DNA of 64,000 bases from JAAEPI01 sp964352625 (GCA_964352625.1 CAYGSD010000002.1:321465-385464), one strand, 5' to 3'. Shown: positions 45,222 through 53,926, counted from the first letter of the stretch. A program made the numbers and translations. The notes: generated by a model not told the origin, from the sequence alone.

Positions 45222-46472
45222 ATGGAATTGATGGAAAAGGAAGCTCAGGATATAAAGGAAAAGGCTAAATATGAAGTCCTTTATGTAGATGATGAAGAGG
45301 TAAACCTTAGAGGCTTCAAGGCGAATTTTAGAAAGTTTTTCAAGGTACATACGAGTACGAGTCCTGCTGAGGCAATCGAAATCCTTAAGGACAATGAAAT
45401 TCAGGTGATTATCACCGATCAGCGAATGCCTGAAATGACCGGTACAGAGTTCTTGGAAAAAATTCTTCCCGATTATCCAGACGTAATCAAAATCATTTTG
45501 ACTGGATTTACGGACATTGCCGCCATTCAAGACGGAATCAACCGATGCGGTATTTACAAGTACATCACCAAGCCATGGGACTTTGACGAAATGAAGGCCA
45601 CCCTTGACAAGGCTTTCCAGATTTTCCAAGAGTCGAAGGATGATGAAGTGCATATCAAGGAGTTGGAGTCAACAACTGCCGAACTTGAGAAGAAAGTTGC
45701 CGAGCGCACCAAAGAGCTACATGAAGTCAATAAGCAACTGATCGATAGTATCAGGTACGCGGGAGAGCTACAGCGATCCATGCTGCCAGCCGATAAGCAA
45801 CTGGAAAGAATATTCGACGAGCATTTCCTTCTCTATGAGACTAAGTATCTGTTCTCAGAAGAATTCATTTGGGCTTCTAATTTCAATTTTAGAAATGAAG
45901 ACTATTCTTTCATCGTACTTCTAGAGTTTGAAGGAAAGGGTCTTGTTGGTTCGCTAAAAACGCTGATTGCAGACTCAATTCTGAACGAACTTATTCATGA
46001 TAGGAAATGTGTCCACGCTGGTGACATTGTGAAGTATTTGAAAGAGGATCTCGACCTGGTAGGTTCTAATGAGTTGAGATGTGATATCAAGATGGGAGCT
46101 TTGGTGATTGATAACCACAATAGGTCTCTTGAATATGCAGGCTTGCACCAAGACATGATCTTCCACAATGCTGATGGAGTAGGGAAGGTGATTGAAGGGA
46201 CTAAAACAGATAATACATCGGAGGTTCAGGTTCATCAAATTGATTACGACCCTGACGGGGCTTATTACCTTTTCACAAGCGGCTTCTTCAAGCAGCAGAA
46301 TGAAGATGGTATTCGCTTTTCGTATGAGAAGTTTCAGGAAATGATTCGAAGTGTGAATCAGGAAGATATGGGAGAGCAGTTAGAACTTCTTCAGGTAACT
46401 TTGAGCGATTGGACAAAGCAATCAGGCTTAGAAGACGATTTGACCGTAATAGGATTTAGGCTACCAGAATAA
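45222..46472 (+). CDS. Response regulator with degenerate PP2C/SpoIIE-type output domain
   Basis: 416 residues. The receiver domain (~15-135) has acidic VDDEE, phosphoacceptor Asp66 (ITDQRMPEMTG) and Lys in YITKPWDF. A coiled coil follows (~140-180), then a domain that aligns along its length with the PP2C phosphatase at 46707. The metal-binding residues are lost: SGDFYW became SEEFIW, ADCTGHG became LEFEGKG, and SDGF became TSGF. Only the final DD (LEDDLTV) is kept. It is thus probably a pseudophosphatase acting by binding, perhaps to SiaB/SiaC-like proteins or by competing with the active phosphatase (inference). Confidence 0.88.
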   Translation: MELMEKEAQDIKEKAKYEVLYVDDEEVNLRGFKANFRKFFKVHTSTSPAEAIEILKDNEIQVIITDQRMPEMTGTEFLEKILPDYPDVIKIILTGFTDIAAIQDGINRCGIYKYITKPWDFDEMKATLDKAFQIFQESKDDEVHIKELESTTAELEKKVAERTKELHEVNKQLIDSIRYAGELQRSMLPADKQLERIFDEHFLLYETKYLFSEEFIWASNFNFRNEDYSFIVLLEFEGKGLVGSLKTLIADSILNELIHDRKCVHAGDIVKYLKEDLDLVGSNELRCDIKMGALVIDNHNRSLEYAGLHQDMIFHNADGVGKVIEGTKTDNTSEVQVHQIDYDPDGAYYLFTSGFFKQQNEDGIRFSYEKFQEMIRSVNQEDMGEQLELLQVTLSDWTKQSGLEDDLTVIGFRLPE

Positions 46473-46478
46473 AAGAAG

Positions 46479-46703
46479 GTGAAAGCAGTTGACGCAAAAA
46501 ATTGGTGCATTGAAAACATAACTCCCCAGTCATGGTCGAGGATTGTTCTTAAGACTCTGCCGGAGCTCCGAGCACAAGGCTTAGATCTAAAGGAAATTGA
46601 AAACCCAAGCGAAGAGTTAGTCTTGTCTGATGAAATAGTTGCAATCCTCAATGGAGCCCTTGATGCACTCTATCAGCTCAAAATAGAAGCTGAAGTCGGT
46701 TAA
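46479..46703 (+). CDS. Small protein of unknown function following the response regulator
   Basis: 74 residues, GTG start six bases after the response-regulator stop, ending three bases before the convergent phosphatase stop. No signal or membrane segment. Sequence features: WCIENITPQSWSRIVLKTLPELRAQ and a Leu-rich acidic second half, probably helical. The tight spacing suggests co-transcription with the two-component genes. No family recognised; a role as a small adaptor in the island is a guess. Confidence 0.6.
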   Translation: MKAVDAKNWCIENITPQSWSRIVLKTLPELRAQGLDLKEIENPSEELVLSDEIVAILNGALDALYQLKIEAEVG

Positions 46704-46706
46704 AAC

Positions 46707-48641
46707 TTATACTTCAAATCCCAATATTAATACATCGTCTGTTTGGTCGGCATTGCCTTTCCAGTGATCGAACACCTCATTCATTTTCGTTTCCTGAGCG
46801 AGCAGTGTCTTGTCTTGCCCTGAGACCAAAAGCAAATTCCTGAAATTCTTGGCCATGAATCGTTTGTCTGATGGCCCTCCAAACTGATCCTGAAAGCCGT
46901 CAGAAGCCATGAACACTCTATCACCTTTTTGAAGTTGGATGTTCTCAACCTTAAACTGATCCTCCACTTCTTTCTCAGTGGCGCCTTCCATTCGTCCAAT
47001 CGTCACCCTAGGACTTTTGAAAATCTCAATTTCACCGTTCCGAATAAAGTACAATGGAAAAGCGGCCCCCGCAAAGGACATTTCCAAAGTGTCCAGATCA
47101 ATGACACAAACACCTACTTCCATTCCATCATGGCGCGGCTCATCCGAATCCATGTCACGGTAGATTTCAAACTTAATGTTCTTATCAAGTCGCGCCAGGA
47201 TTTTTTGTGGCTCTATATAATTCTGGTAATAAACAATGCTTGTTAGCTGGTTGGAGCCTACCATCGACATGATGGCTCCTGGCACACCATGACCGGTGCA
47301 GTCTGCAGCCACTACTATCATGTGCTCCTTCCTTCCAGTTCGCACTCGCTCGAACCAATAGAAATCTCCACTTACCACATCCTTTGGCTTATAAATGAGC
47401 AGTTTATCCTTGAACACCCTTTTCAGCTGATCAGGGTCAGGAAGTATGGAGCTTTGAATCCTTTTAGAGTACTTGATGCTGTCATCGACTTCACGATGAA
47501 TAGCCTCCATTTCTGCCTTCTGCGCTTCTATAAATTTCTTCTGATCCTGTAGCTTGACGTTAAGTTCTTTTTGTTCATCTATTCGTTCAATCAGAGTACG
47601 TGTTGTGGTCTGAAGGTTTTTTGCGAGCTGCCCAATTTCATCTTTTCGATTCACTGATATTTCAGTATCCAAGTTGCCTTTTCCTATTTCTTCAGCAGCA
47701 TGACTGAGCATGACGATGGGTTTCACAAACACTCTGGCTACTACAAAGGATACTATTAGCGAGAAAATGAGTGCTCCTGCGATAACCATTAGCAATTGCT
47801 CTCTCAGCCGTGTTAATGGGAGGAACGCATCGTCTTTTCCGATACTCAAAACCAATTTCCATCCACTGCTTGTGTAGTCTAGAAAGCCGGTATCCCGTGT
47901 CACATAAATCAAATCGGTTTCCGATTCTACTTTATTGACACCAATGCTGTTTACATCTTTTACCAAATCAAATTGACCGTATTTAGCATTCAGTATTTGG
48001 TCAGGGCTTTCATTGGAATACAGCAGGAGACCCGAATCATCAATCCAATTCACATTTAACTTTCTTGACGCCTCGGAGCTAAGAGAGAAATCACCCATCA
48101 GTTTATAGAGTTCATCCACTTTGATGGTGCCGACGATTACCCCAATTGGCTCATTGGTGTAGAAGTCACGCACCTTCGAAGCGAAATGCATCACCGGCTC
48201 CTGTGTGGACTCTGAGATGGCAATGTCCATGGCAGCTTCATCTTCTTTTAGCTTGAGCCAATAGGAGCTTTCGGAATGTTGCTCTCCAATGGACTCCTGT
48301 CGACTGTCCGCAAGACGAACCCTGTCCATGTTGTAAAAGGAAAAGTTGTTGTACAAATTATTTAACTCTTCCAATTCGAGCAACCTATTGGTGAGTTCAG
48401 CTCTGGAAATGTCGGTAATTCTGAAGTAAGGGTTTTTAGCGGTCATCCTTACGTCATTTAATCTTGAGAAAATGAATCTTTGGATATTCTCAAGTGACTG
48501 CTGAGACTGCTGAGTAATATTGGAGGTTATCTCGCTTTCTAGTGTTTTCTTGACCTGAGAATCGGTAAAGAAAAATAACACCGCTGATGAGGCTATTACC
48601 AGAACGATGGTGAGTAGACTTAATCTTAGAAAAATGTTCAT
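46707..48641 (-). CDS. SiaA-like membrane PP2C (SpoIIE-type) phosphatase with Cache-like sensor and HAMP
   Basis: 644 residues. TM1 at ~7-27, then a periplasmic Cache-like sensor domain (~30-280) and TM2 at ~285-305 (MVIAGALIFSLIVSFVVARVF). HAMP at ~305-360 (GNLDTEISVNRKDEIGQL), a coiled coil, and an intact PP2C domain: VSGDFYW, AADCTGHGVPGAIMS, ASDGFQDQFGG and QTDDVLILGF. In the Sia system this enzyme dephosphorylates SiaC in response to an external signal. It is convergent with the two-component genes and is the only catalytically complete PP2C in the island. Confidence 0.9.
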   Translation of the reverse strand: MNIFLRLSLLTIVLVIASSAVLFFFTDSQVKKTLESEITSNITQQSQQSLENIQRFIFSRLNDVRMTAKNPYFRITDISRAELTNRLLELEELNNLYNNFSFYNMDRVRLADSRQESIGEQHSESSYWLKLKEDEAAMDIAISESTQEPVMHFASKVRDFYTNEPIGVIVGTIKVDELYKLMGDFSLSSEASRKLNVNWIDDSGLLLYSNESPDQILNAKYGQFDLVKDVNSIGVNKVESETDLIYVTRDTGFLDYTSSGWKLVLSIGKDDAFLPLTRLREQLLMVIAGALIFSLIVSFVVARVFVKPIVMLSHAAEEIGKGNLDTEISVNRKDEIGQLAKNLQTTTRTLIERIDEQKELNVKLQDQKKFIEAQKAEMEAIHREVDDSIKYSKRIQSSILPDPDQLKRVFKDKLLIYKPKDVVSGDFYWFERVRTGRKEHMIVVAADCTGHGVPGAIMSMVGSNQLTSIVYYQNYIEPQKILARLDKNIKFEIYRDMDSDEPRHDGMEVGVCVIDLDTLEMSFAGAAFPLYFIRNGEIEIFKSPRVTIGRMEGATEKEVEDQFKVENIQLQKGDRVFMASDGFQDQFGGPSDKRFMAKNFRNLLLVSGQDKTLLAQETKMNEVFDHWKGNADQTDDVLILGFEV

Positions 48642-48781
48642 ATGATGATATTCTTAGCTGGTTCAGTTCACACAACTAATTTAATTCAACCTAGCTCTAA
48701 ATGGCCAAAAAATGAGTCATTTCCAGAATTGTCAGAAAATATATTTAAAGTTGAGGTAGTAAACACTCATTGCATTCTCTG

Positions 48782-49237
48782 ATGAAACACGTAGTAATCA
48801 TTTTTCTAGCACTTTTTTCCAATCAGCTTTTTGGGCAGACTCTTTCTGTCTACCAATCACCTCAATCCGTGACTGAGACAACCGATCAGTTGATTTATAC
48901 CATCAAAAAGGCCAATTTGGTTTATTTCGAGACGGTATCTCATCACGAGATAGCAGCCGAAAGAGGAGTGACTATTAGTGAAATGCAGGAGATTCTCTTT
49001 GAGGATGGAGGCCTCACCACTTCACTAATAGAGTGCCAGCCAACAACCGCCCTTGATCTCCCTTTGAAAATTTTAATTTGGGAAGAGAATGATGACGTTT
49101 ATATCGCTTTTATCGATCCGAAATTCATGAAGAAAAGATTCATGCTCAGTGGTTGCGAAGAAGTGGTGGACGACATGGGAAAATTACTTGCCAAGGTGGT
49201 CGTGGATGGTCTTAGGGCACTTCGAGCCCAAGACTGA
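48782..49237 (+). CDS. Secreted DUF302 domain protein
   Basis: 151 residues from the ATG at 48782 (an in-frame TTG 12 bases earlier is less likely). Signal peptide (VVIIFLALFSNQLFGQ). The DUF302 pattern is clear: SVTETTDQLIYTIKKANL, then TTALDLPLKILIWEENDDVYIAFIDPKF shown here as TTALDLPLKILIWEE and VYIAFIDPKF. DUF302 is an alpha-beta domain of unknown role, sometimes linked to redox or metal stress. The 3' end overlaps the convergent DUF2911 gene by 26 bases. Confidence 0.85.
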   Translation: MKHVVIIFLALFSNQLFGQTLSVYQSPQSVTETTDQLIYTIKKANLVYFETVSHHEIAAERGVTISEMQEILFEDGGLTTSLIECQPTTALDLPLKILIWEENDDVYIAFIDPKFMKKRFMLSGCEEVVDDMGKLLAKVVVDGLRALRAQD

Positions 49238-49727
49238 AGCCGAGATTCTCCCATTGAAATTTTAGAGAATCATTCTCAAAGTAGAATTTCATTCTTTCTG
49301 AAAACTCCTTGGTTTTGTATGGCTTCACGACAAACTGCGCAACGTTCAGCGTGCTATCATACTGATACGTCCCCCATTGGTTCCACTTCTCGTTAAGGAT
49401 TACTTCCCACCGATCCTCGTCAGGAATAGTGAAAATGGCATAAGCACCAGAGTCTAGAGCTGCTCCATTGACTTTTATGGGAATAGAGGTAGAGATGTAA
49501 GACGCGTCATTTGCTCCTGTTCGCCACATTCTCCCGTAAGGTATCAGCTCTCCCCAAATTTCTCTTTCGTTTACAGCAGGACTGCTGTATTCAATTTTGA
49601 CAATTCCAGAATTAAAAGAGGTACTATCGGAACGTAACGGTGAAGGGCGCTCCCTCTGCTCGCCAACACAACTCATCAAAGAAGATGACAGAACTACTAA
49701 TGTAAGAATGTGTTTCGGTTGAAGCAT
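49212..49727 (-). CDS. DUF2911 lipoprotein
   Basis: 171 residues from the ATG at 49727. Lipobox SLMSCV near residue 20. The DUF2911 core is VKIEYSSPAVNEREIWGELIPYG, then WRTGANDASYIS, GAYAIFTIPDEDRWEVILNE, and WGTYQYDSTLNV. Function unknown; common in Bacteroidota as periplasmic or surface lipoproteins. A TTG nine bases earlier is in frame. Confidence 0.87.
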   Translation of the reverse strand: MLQPKHILTLVVLSSSLMSCVGEQRERPSPLRSDSTSFNSGIVKIEYSSPAVNEREIWGELIPYGRMWRTGANDASYISTSIPIKVNGAALDSGAYAIFTIPDEDRWEVILNEKWNQWGTYQYDSTLNVAQFVVKPYKTKEFSERMKFYFENDSLKFQWENLGFSLGLEVP

Positions 49728-49785
49728 ACTTTCCAATGACCTAACTTCTCTAACGTCAGGGAAGATAATGAGTTTTTCCTATTCC

Positions 49786-50163
49786 TTAGAATGGGAGATC
49801 ATCGTCGGCTGAGAAACTTTCTTGTTTCCAATCAGCCTTTGGTGCCGCTTCACTTTGGGTAGGAGCCGAAGGGGCTGGCGATGATCCGGCTTTGTCTAGT
49901 CTCCATGCCTGAAGCGAGTTAAAGTATTTCACTTCACCATTTTTGTCAGTCCATTTCCGTCCCTTTAAGTTAAAGGAGATATTGAGGTCATCCCCTACCT
50001 GAAAGCCCTCCAGAAGCTCGCAGTTTGCCTGGATCAATTCAAATTTGATGAATTCGGGATATTGAGGGTTGTCGGCAAATTCAACCACAAATTCCCTTTT
50101 CTGAAAGGAGTCAGTAATCTGCTGGGTTGGAAACTTTTCTATGAGTTTGGCTTGAATATTCAT
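49786..50163 (-). CDS. DUF3127 OB-fold-like protein with SSB-type acidic tail
   Basis: 125 residues. The N-terminal ~88 residues match DUF3127, an OB-fold-like Bacteroidota family (FPTQQITDSFQKREFVVEF, GDDLNISFNLKGRKWTDKNG). A linker rich in Ala, Pro and Ser follows, and the chain ends in DDDLPF, very like the acidic C-terminal tip of single-stranded DNA-binding protein. The layout OB fold, disordered linker, acidic tip suggests binding of single-stranded nucleic acid and recruitment of repair proteins (inference). Confidence 0.88.
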   Translation of the reverse strand: MNIQAKLIEKFPTQQITDSFQKREFVVEFADNPQYPEFIKFELIQANCELLEGFQVGDDLNISFNLKGRKWTDKNGEVKYFNSLQAWRLDKAGSSPAPSAPTQSEAAPKADWKQESFSADDDLPF

Positions 50164-50321
50164 CTAATCTGGTGGTTCTTTGCTTTTACTAATGAAGGCT
50201 TCAAAGAAAACATTTTTTATCGTTTCTGCCATTTTTTTGGTCATCGTTATTTTGGTAATGATTGATTTCGCCAAAAAATCCAGAGCACCGTGGGAGAGAC
50301 AAAAAACGGAGGAAGTAAAAG

Positions 50322-50651
50322 GTGAATAGAGTACTTGTCATTTTCTTATTTATGGTCTCTTTGGTTTCTTGTCATGACAGGGAAGATGAGATGAAATTTG
50401 CCTGCGGTGAGGAAGTCAGTCTTTCCAATGAGGTAATGCCGATCATAGACGCGAATTGCGCTATTTCTTTGTGCCATGCAGATGGTGTCCAGCCGTTTTT
50501 GAATACGGCGGAGCAGATCATTCTTAAATCAGAAAGAATAGGTGTACGGGTGGAAAATGGTTCCATGCCGCCGGGAGGCCAACCGCCTTTAAGTTCTGAG
50601 GATGTCGATTTGATTTTATGCTGGATTGCGGATGGATCACCTGACAACTGA
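50322..50651 (+). CDS. Small cytochrome c-like lipoprotein with CX4CH motif
   Basis: 109 residues, GTG start. Lipobox SLVSCH near residue 17. The mature part has IIDANCAISLCHADG, a CX4CH variant of the CX2CH haem c site. A later VENGSMPPGG could supply the distal Met ligand, and it ends with LILCWIADGSPDN, typical of the c-type cytochromes fused to planctomycete- and Bacteroidota-type proteins. Whether haem is attached with the longer spacing is uncertain. Stands alone, upstream of the tRNA gene. Confidence 0.75.
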   Translation: MNRVLVIFLFMVSLVSCHDREDEMKFACGEEVSLSNEVMPIIDANCAISLCHADGVQPFLNTAEQIILKSERIGVRVENGSMPPGGQPPLSSEDVDLILCWIADGSPDN

Positions 50652-50666
50652 TTGAAAACCTAATAC

Positions 50667-50674
50667 TATATTTG
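50667..50674 (+). promoter_or_regulatory. Candidate -7 box for tRNA-Val
   Basis: TATATTTG matches TAnnTTTG and ends nine bases before the mature tRNA 5' end. No good -33 element seen. Confidence 0.5.
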
Positions 50675-50683
50675 CGGGCGTTT

Positions 50684-50758
50684 GAGGCATTAGCTCAGTT
50701 GGTTTAGAGCACTACCTTGACAGGGTAGGGGTCACTGGTTCGAATCCAGTATGCCTCA
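50684..50758 (+). tRNA. tRNA-Val(GAC)
   Basis: Full cloverleaf: acceptor GAGGCAT / ATGCCTC, D arm with GCTC...GAGC, anticodon stem CTACC / GGTAG around loop TTGACAG (anticodon GAC), and T arm ACTGG TTCGAAT CCAGT. No encoded CCA. It is followed by an intrinsic terminator and lies about 3.2 kb from the start of the valyl-tRNA synthetase gene. Confidence 0.96.
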
Positions 50759-50777
50759 CTTAAAGACCCATTTAACA

Positions 50778-50807
50778 AAAAGGCCATCCCACACGGGATG
50801 GCCTTTT
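50778..50807. terminator. Bidirectional intrinsic terminator after tRNA-Val
   Basis: Perfect 13-base stem AAAAGGCCATCCC / GGGATGGCCTTTT with loop ACAC. It ends both the tRNA transcript and the convergent Spy-like gene. Confidence 0.93.
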
Positions 50808-50809
50808 CT

Positions 50810-51172
50810 TTAGTCCTTGCGCTTGCCACCTGGTTTTCGTTCTGTACCTTTTTTATATTGTTGCTTGAATTTGGCGAGCTGCTCTTCATTCAGAATGGCT
50901 GCTACTTGTTTCTCAAATTCATCTCTCAACGCCTTTGCTTCGTTCGATCGGCGGTCTTTTATTTTACTCATGGCTACACCAAGCTCAGCGTGCACCGCTT
51001 TCCATTCCACGAATTGTTCATCACTTAGACCCAGCTGCTCTTTGGCTTTATTGATCATTTCCTCAGTGGGAGGACCTTGCCGATCTTGGTTTTGTCTTTG
51101 ACCCTGTCCCGGTTGTGCTTGGGCACCAGCTCCTAGAGCTAGTAGTCCCGCTAGAATTAAAATCTTTTTCAT
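50810..51172 (-). CDS. Secreted Spy/CpxP-like helical protein
   Basis: 120 residues. Signal peptide (ILILAGLLALGAGAQA), a Gln/Arg-rich linker, then helices with the pattern LGLSDEQFVEWKAVHAEL and AILNEEQLAKFKQQYKKG. This is the LTxxQ-like arrangement of Spy/CpxP envelope-stress chaperones and metal-sensing homologues. The C-terminus is very basic (RKPGGKRKD). It starts 75 bases downstream of the valS stop on the same strand with no terminator between, so it may be co-transcribed with valS. Confidence 0.8.
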   Translation of the reverse strand: MKKILILAGLLALGAGAQAQPGQGQRQNQDRQGPPTEEMINKAKEQLGLSDEQFVEWKAVHAELGVAMSKIKDRRSNEAKALRDEFEKQVAAILNEEQLAKFKQQYKKGTERKPGGKRKD

Positions 51173-51247
51173 CCTTATTTATTTCACTCATTACGCCAAC
51201 CAGATAGGAGATGGTGGCTTGGTGTTTCTTAAAGGATGTTAAAAGAA

Positions 51248-53926
51248 CTAGGACATGGAAGCCAACTGCTCCTCAAGCGCTTTGATCTTCGCCTCAGCGT
51301 CTGCTTTCTTTTTCTTCTCCATAGCCACCACTTGCTCGGGTGCCCCTGCCACAAATCGCTCATTTGATAATTTCTTGTCCACGCTGATTAGGAAGCCCTT
51401 GTTGTATTTCAACTCTTCCTCGATTCTCACTTTTTCAGCTTCTGCATCTACACTATCTCCTAGTGGAATAAAGAACTCATGATTCGCTAAAACAAACGAT
51501 GCAGCATTTGCTGGTTTGTCTGCACCAACCGAAACTTCAGACAGATTCGCCATCTTTTTCAAGGAAGGAATCAAAGCTTTGATGGTCGCTGCATCCTGCG
51601 ATATCACTACCAGTTCCAATGCCTCCTTCTGAGCAATTTGTTTCGAGTTTCGGATGTTCCGAATGTTGGTTGAAACTTCGAATAGTATGTCGGCATCTTT
51701 CAAAACCTTTTCATCCCACTTTCCAGCCTTTGGCCACTTCGTCACGATCAGTGCTTCATCTTCCGAACGTTCAGCGAATGCATGCCAAAGCTCCTCGGTA
51801 ATGAAGGGCATGAATGGGTGCAGTACTTTCAATAATTCCTCAAACAACTCAACTGTCTTGGCTTTGGTGGTTGCGTTGATTGGTTTTTGATATTCTGGCT
51901 TCACCCACTCGAGGTAGGCGCTACAGAAGTCGTTCCATACGAGCTTGTACACCACCATCAACGCATCAGACATTCTGAACTTGGAGAAATGATCTTCCAT
52001 TTGTTCCAAGGCTTGATTGAACCTAGCTTCCATCCACTCAATCGCCATGGCGTCTGTTTCATTGGTCTCATCTGTCGTCTCCCATGAGTCAACGAGTCTG
52101 TAAGCATTCCAAATTTTGTTCGAGAAGTTTCGTCCTTGCTCGCAAAGTTTCTCATCGAAGAGTAGGTCGTTTCCGGCCGGTGAACTGAACAGCATCCCCG
52201 TTCGTATGCCGTCCGCCCCGTAGATTTTCATCAGCTCCAAAGGATCTGGAGAGTTGCCCAAGGATTTGGACATTTTCCTTCGCTGCTTATCTCTTACGAT
52301 CCCGGTTAGGTATACATCTTCAAAAGGCTTTTCGCCCAAATATTCATAACCTGCAATGATCATCCTAGCTACCCAGAAGAAAAGAATCTCAGGAGCTGTC
52401 ACCAACGTGGCAGTAGGGTAGAAGTGGCTCAACTCAGCATTTGCTGCCTTGTTGATCTTGCCAGTTTCTTTATCAAAGTAAGCATCCTCAAATCCTCCGA
52501 AAGAGGAAATGGGCCATAGCCATGAAGAAGCCCATGTGTCCAGCACATCTTCATCTTGTCTTAGATCAGATGCAGTCAAGGAAGAATTTCCGGATTGAGC
52601 TTGCGCCATTTTCAAGGCTTCCTCGGCATTTTCCGCAACAACGAAATCCTCGGTATTCTCACCATAGTAATAAGCAGGAATACGCTGACCCCACCATAGT
52701 TGACGGGAAATACACCAATCTCGAACGTTTTCCATCCAGTGGTTATAGGTGTTCTTGAATTTCGCTGGGTGCAACTTCACTTCATCCTCCATTACTGCGC
52801 TGTGCGCCTTTTTCGAGATGTCTTTCATCTTGATGAACCACTGAAGCGAGAGCTTCGGCTCCACCACAGAATTGGTTCGCTCAGAGCGCCCAATCTTGGT
52901 AATGAAATCTTCCTCCTTCACTAAGCGCTCCTTAGCTTTCAACTTCTTGATAATTTCCTTTCGAGCTTTGAATCGATCTAATCCAACCAACTCAGGCAAG
53001 CCACACTTTTCGTTTAGCGTCCCATCCAAATTTATGGTGTCGATCGTCTCAAGATTATGTCGCTGACCGATCTCGTAATCGTTCGGGTCATGAGCTGGAG
53101 TCACTTTCAAACAACCCGTTCCAAACTCAATCTCCACGTACTCGTCTCCGATAATCGGAATTTCCCGATTCACCAACGGCACAATGGCCTTCTTCCCGAT
53201 CAAGTGCTTAAACCGCTCGTCCTTTGGGTTCACAGCAATGGCCGTGTCACCTGGGATGGTTTCTGGACGTACCGTGGCGATGGTCAGGAAGTCATCCGAA
53301 CCGGCGATTTGATATTTGACATAATAGAGTGTTGCTCGCTCGCCATCCTCTTTGTACATCACCTCTTCATTAGAGATGGTGGTCTGCGCTTCACAGTCCC
53401 AGTTGACCATGCGCAAGCCCCGGTAGATGTAGCCCTTTTTATAGAGGTCCACGAACACCCGAATCACCGAATCGTGGTATCCTTCGTCCATCGTGAAGGT
53501 CGTTCTGTCCCAGTCACACGATGCACCTAATTTCTTCAATTGCTCCAGGATGATGCCGCCGTATTTCTCTTTCCATTCCCAAGCATGCTTCATGAAGTCA
53601 TCCCGCGACAGATCGCTCTTTTTGATGCCTTGCTCGCGAAGCATCCGAACCACCTTGGCCTCAGTAGCAATGGACGCATGATCGGTCCCTGGCAGCCAAC
53701 AAGCGGCCTTGCCTTCCATTCGCGCTTTACGAATCAGTACGTCCTGAATGGTGTTATTGAGCATGTGGCCCATGTGCAGCACGCCAGTCACATTAGGTGG
53801 CGGTATCACGACCGTGTAAGGCTCCTTTGTTGGATCAGGTTCGGCATGGAAATAGCCGTTCTCCATCCAGTAGCGGTACCACTTATCTTCTATCTGTGTC
53901 GGGTCGTATTTGGTCGCGAGGCTCAT
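51248..53926 (-). CDS. valS: Valyl-tRNA synthetase
   Basis: 892 residues, usual length. Class I motifs: HMGH in PPPNVTGVLHMGHMLNN and KMSKS in RRKMSKSLGNSPDP. The CP1 editing domain has TIATVRPETIPGDTAIAVNP. The C-terminal coiled-coil arm is typical of ValRS (AEKVRIEEELKYNKGF; KKKKADAEAKIKALEEQL). It charges tRNA-Val and edits threonine. A TAAATTTG box on the minus strand (53945-53952) lies 18 bases upstream. Confidence 0.98.
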   Translation of the reverse strand: MSLATKYDPTQIEDKWYRYWMENGYFHAEPDPTKEPYTVVIPPPNVTGVLHMGHMLNNTIQDVLIRKARMEGKAACWLPGTDHASIATEAKVVRMLREQGIKKSDLSRDDFMKHAWEWKEKYGGIILEQLKKLGASCDWDRTTFTMDEGYHDSVIRVFVDLYKKGYIYRGLRMVNWDCEAQTTISNEEVMYKEDGERATLYYVKYQIAGSDDFLTIATVRPETIPGDTAIAVNPKDERFKHLIGKKAIVPLVNREIPIIGDEYVEIEFGTGCLKVTPAHDPNDYEIGQRHNLETIDTINLDGTLNEKCGLPELVGLDRFKARKEIIKKLKAKERLVKEEDFITKIGRSERTNSVVEPKLSLQWFIKMKDISKKAHSAVMEDEVKLHPAKFKNTYNHWMENVRDWCISRQLWWGQRIPAYYYGENTEDFVVAENAEEALKMAQAQSGNSSLTASDLRQDEDVLDTWASSWLWPISSFGGFEDAYFDKETGKINKAANAELSHFYPTATLVTAPEILFFWVARMIIAGYEYLGEKPFEDVYLTGIVRDKQRRKMSKSLGNSPDPLELMKIYGADGIRTGMLFSSPAGNDLLFDEKLCEQGRNFSNKIWNAYRLVDSWETTDETNETDAMAIEWMEARFNQALEQMEDHFSKFRMSDALMVVYKLVWNDFCSAYLEWVKPEYQKPINATTKAKTVELFEELLKVLHPFMPFITEELWHAFAERSEDEALIVTKWPKAGKWDEKVLKDADILFEVSTNIRNIRNSKQIAQKEALELVVISQDAATIKALIPSLKKMANLSEVSVGADKPANAASFVLANHEFFIPLGDSVDAEAEKVRIEEELKYNKGFLISVDKKLSNERFVAGAPEQVVAMEKKKKADAEAKIKALEEQLASMS

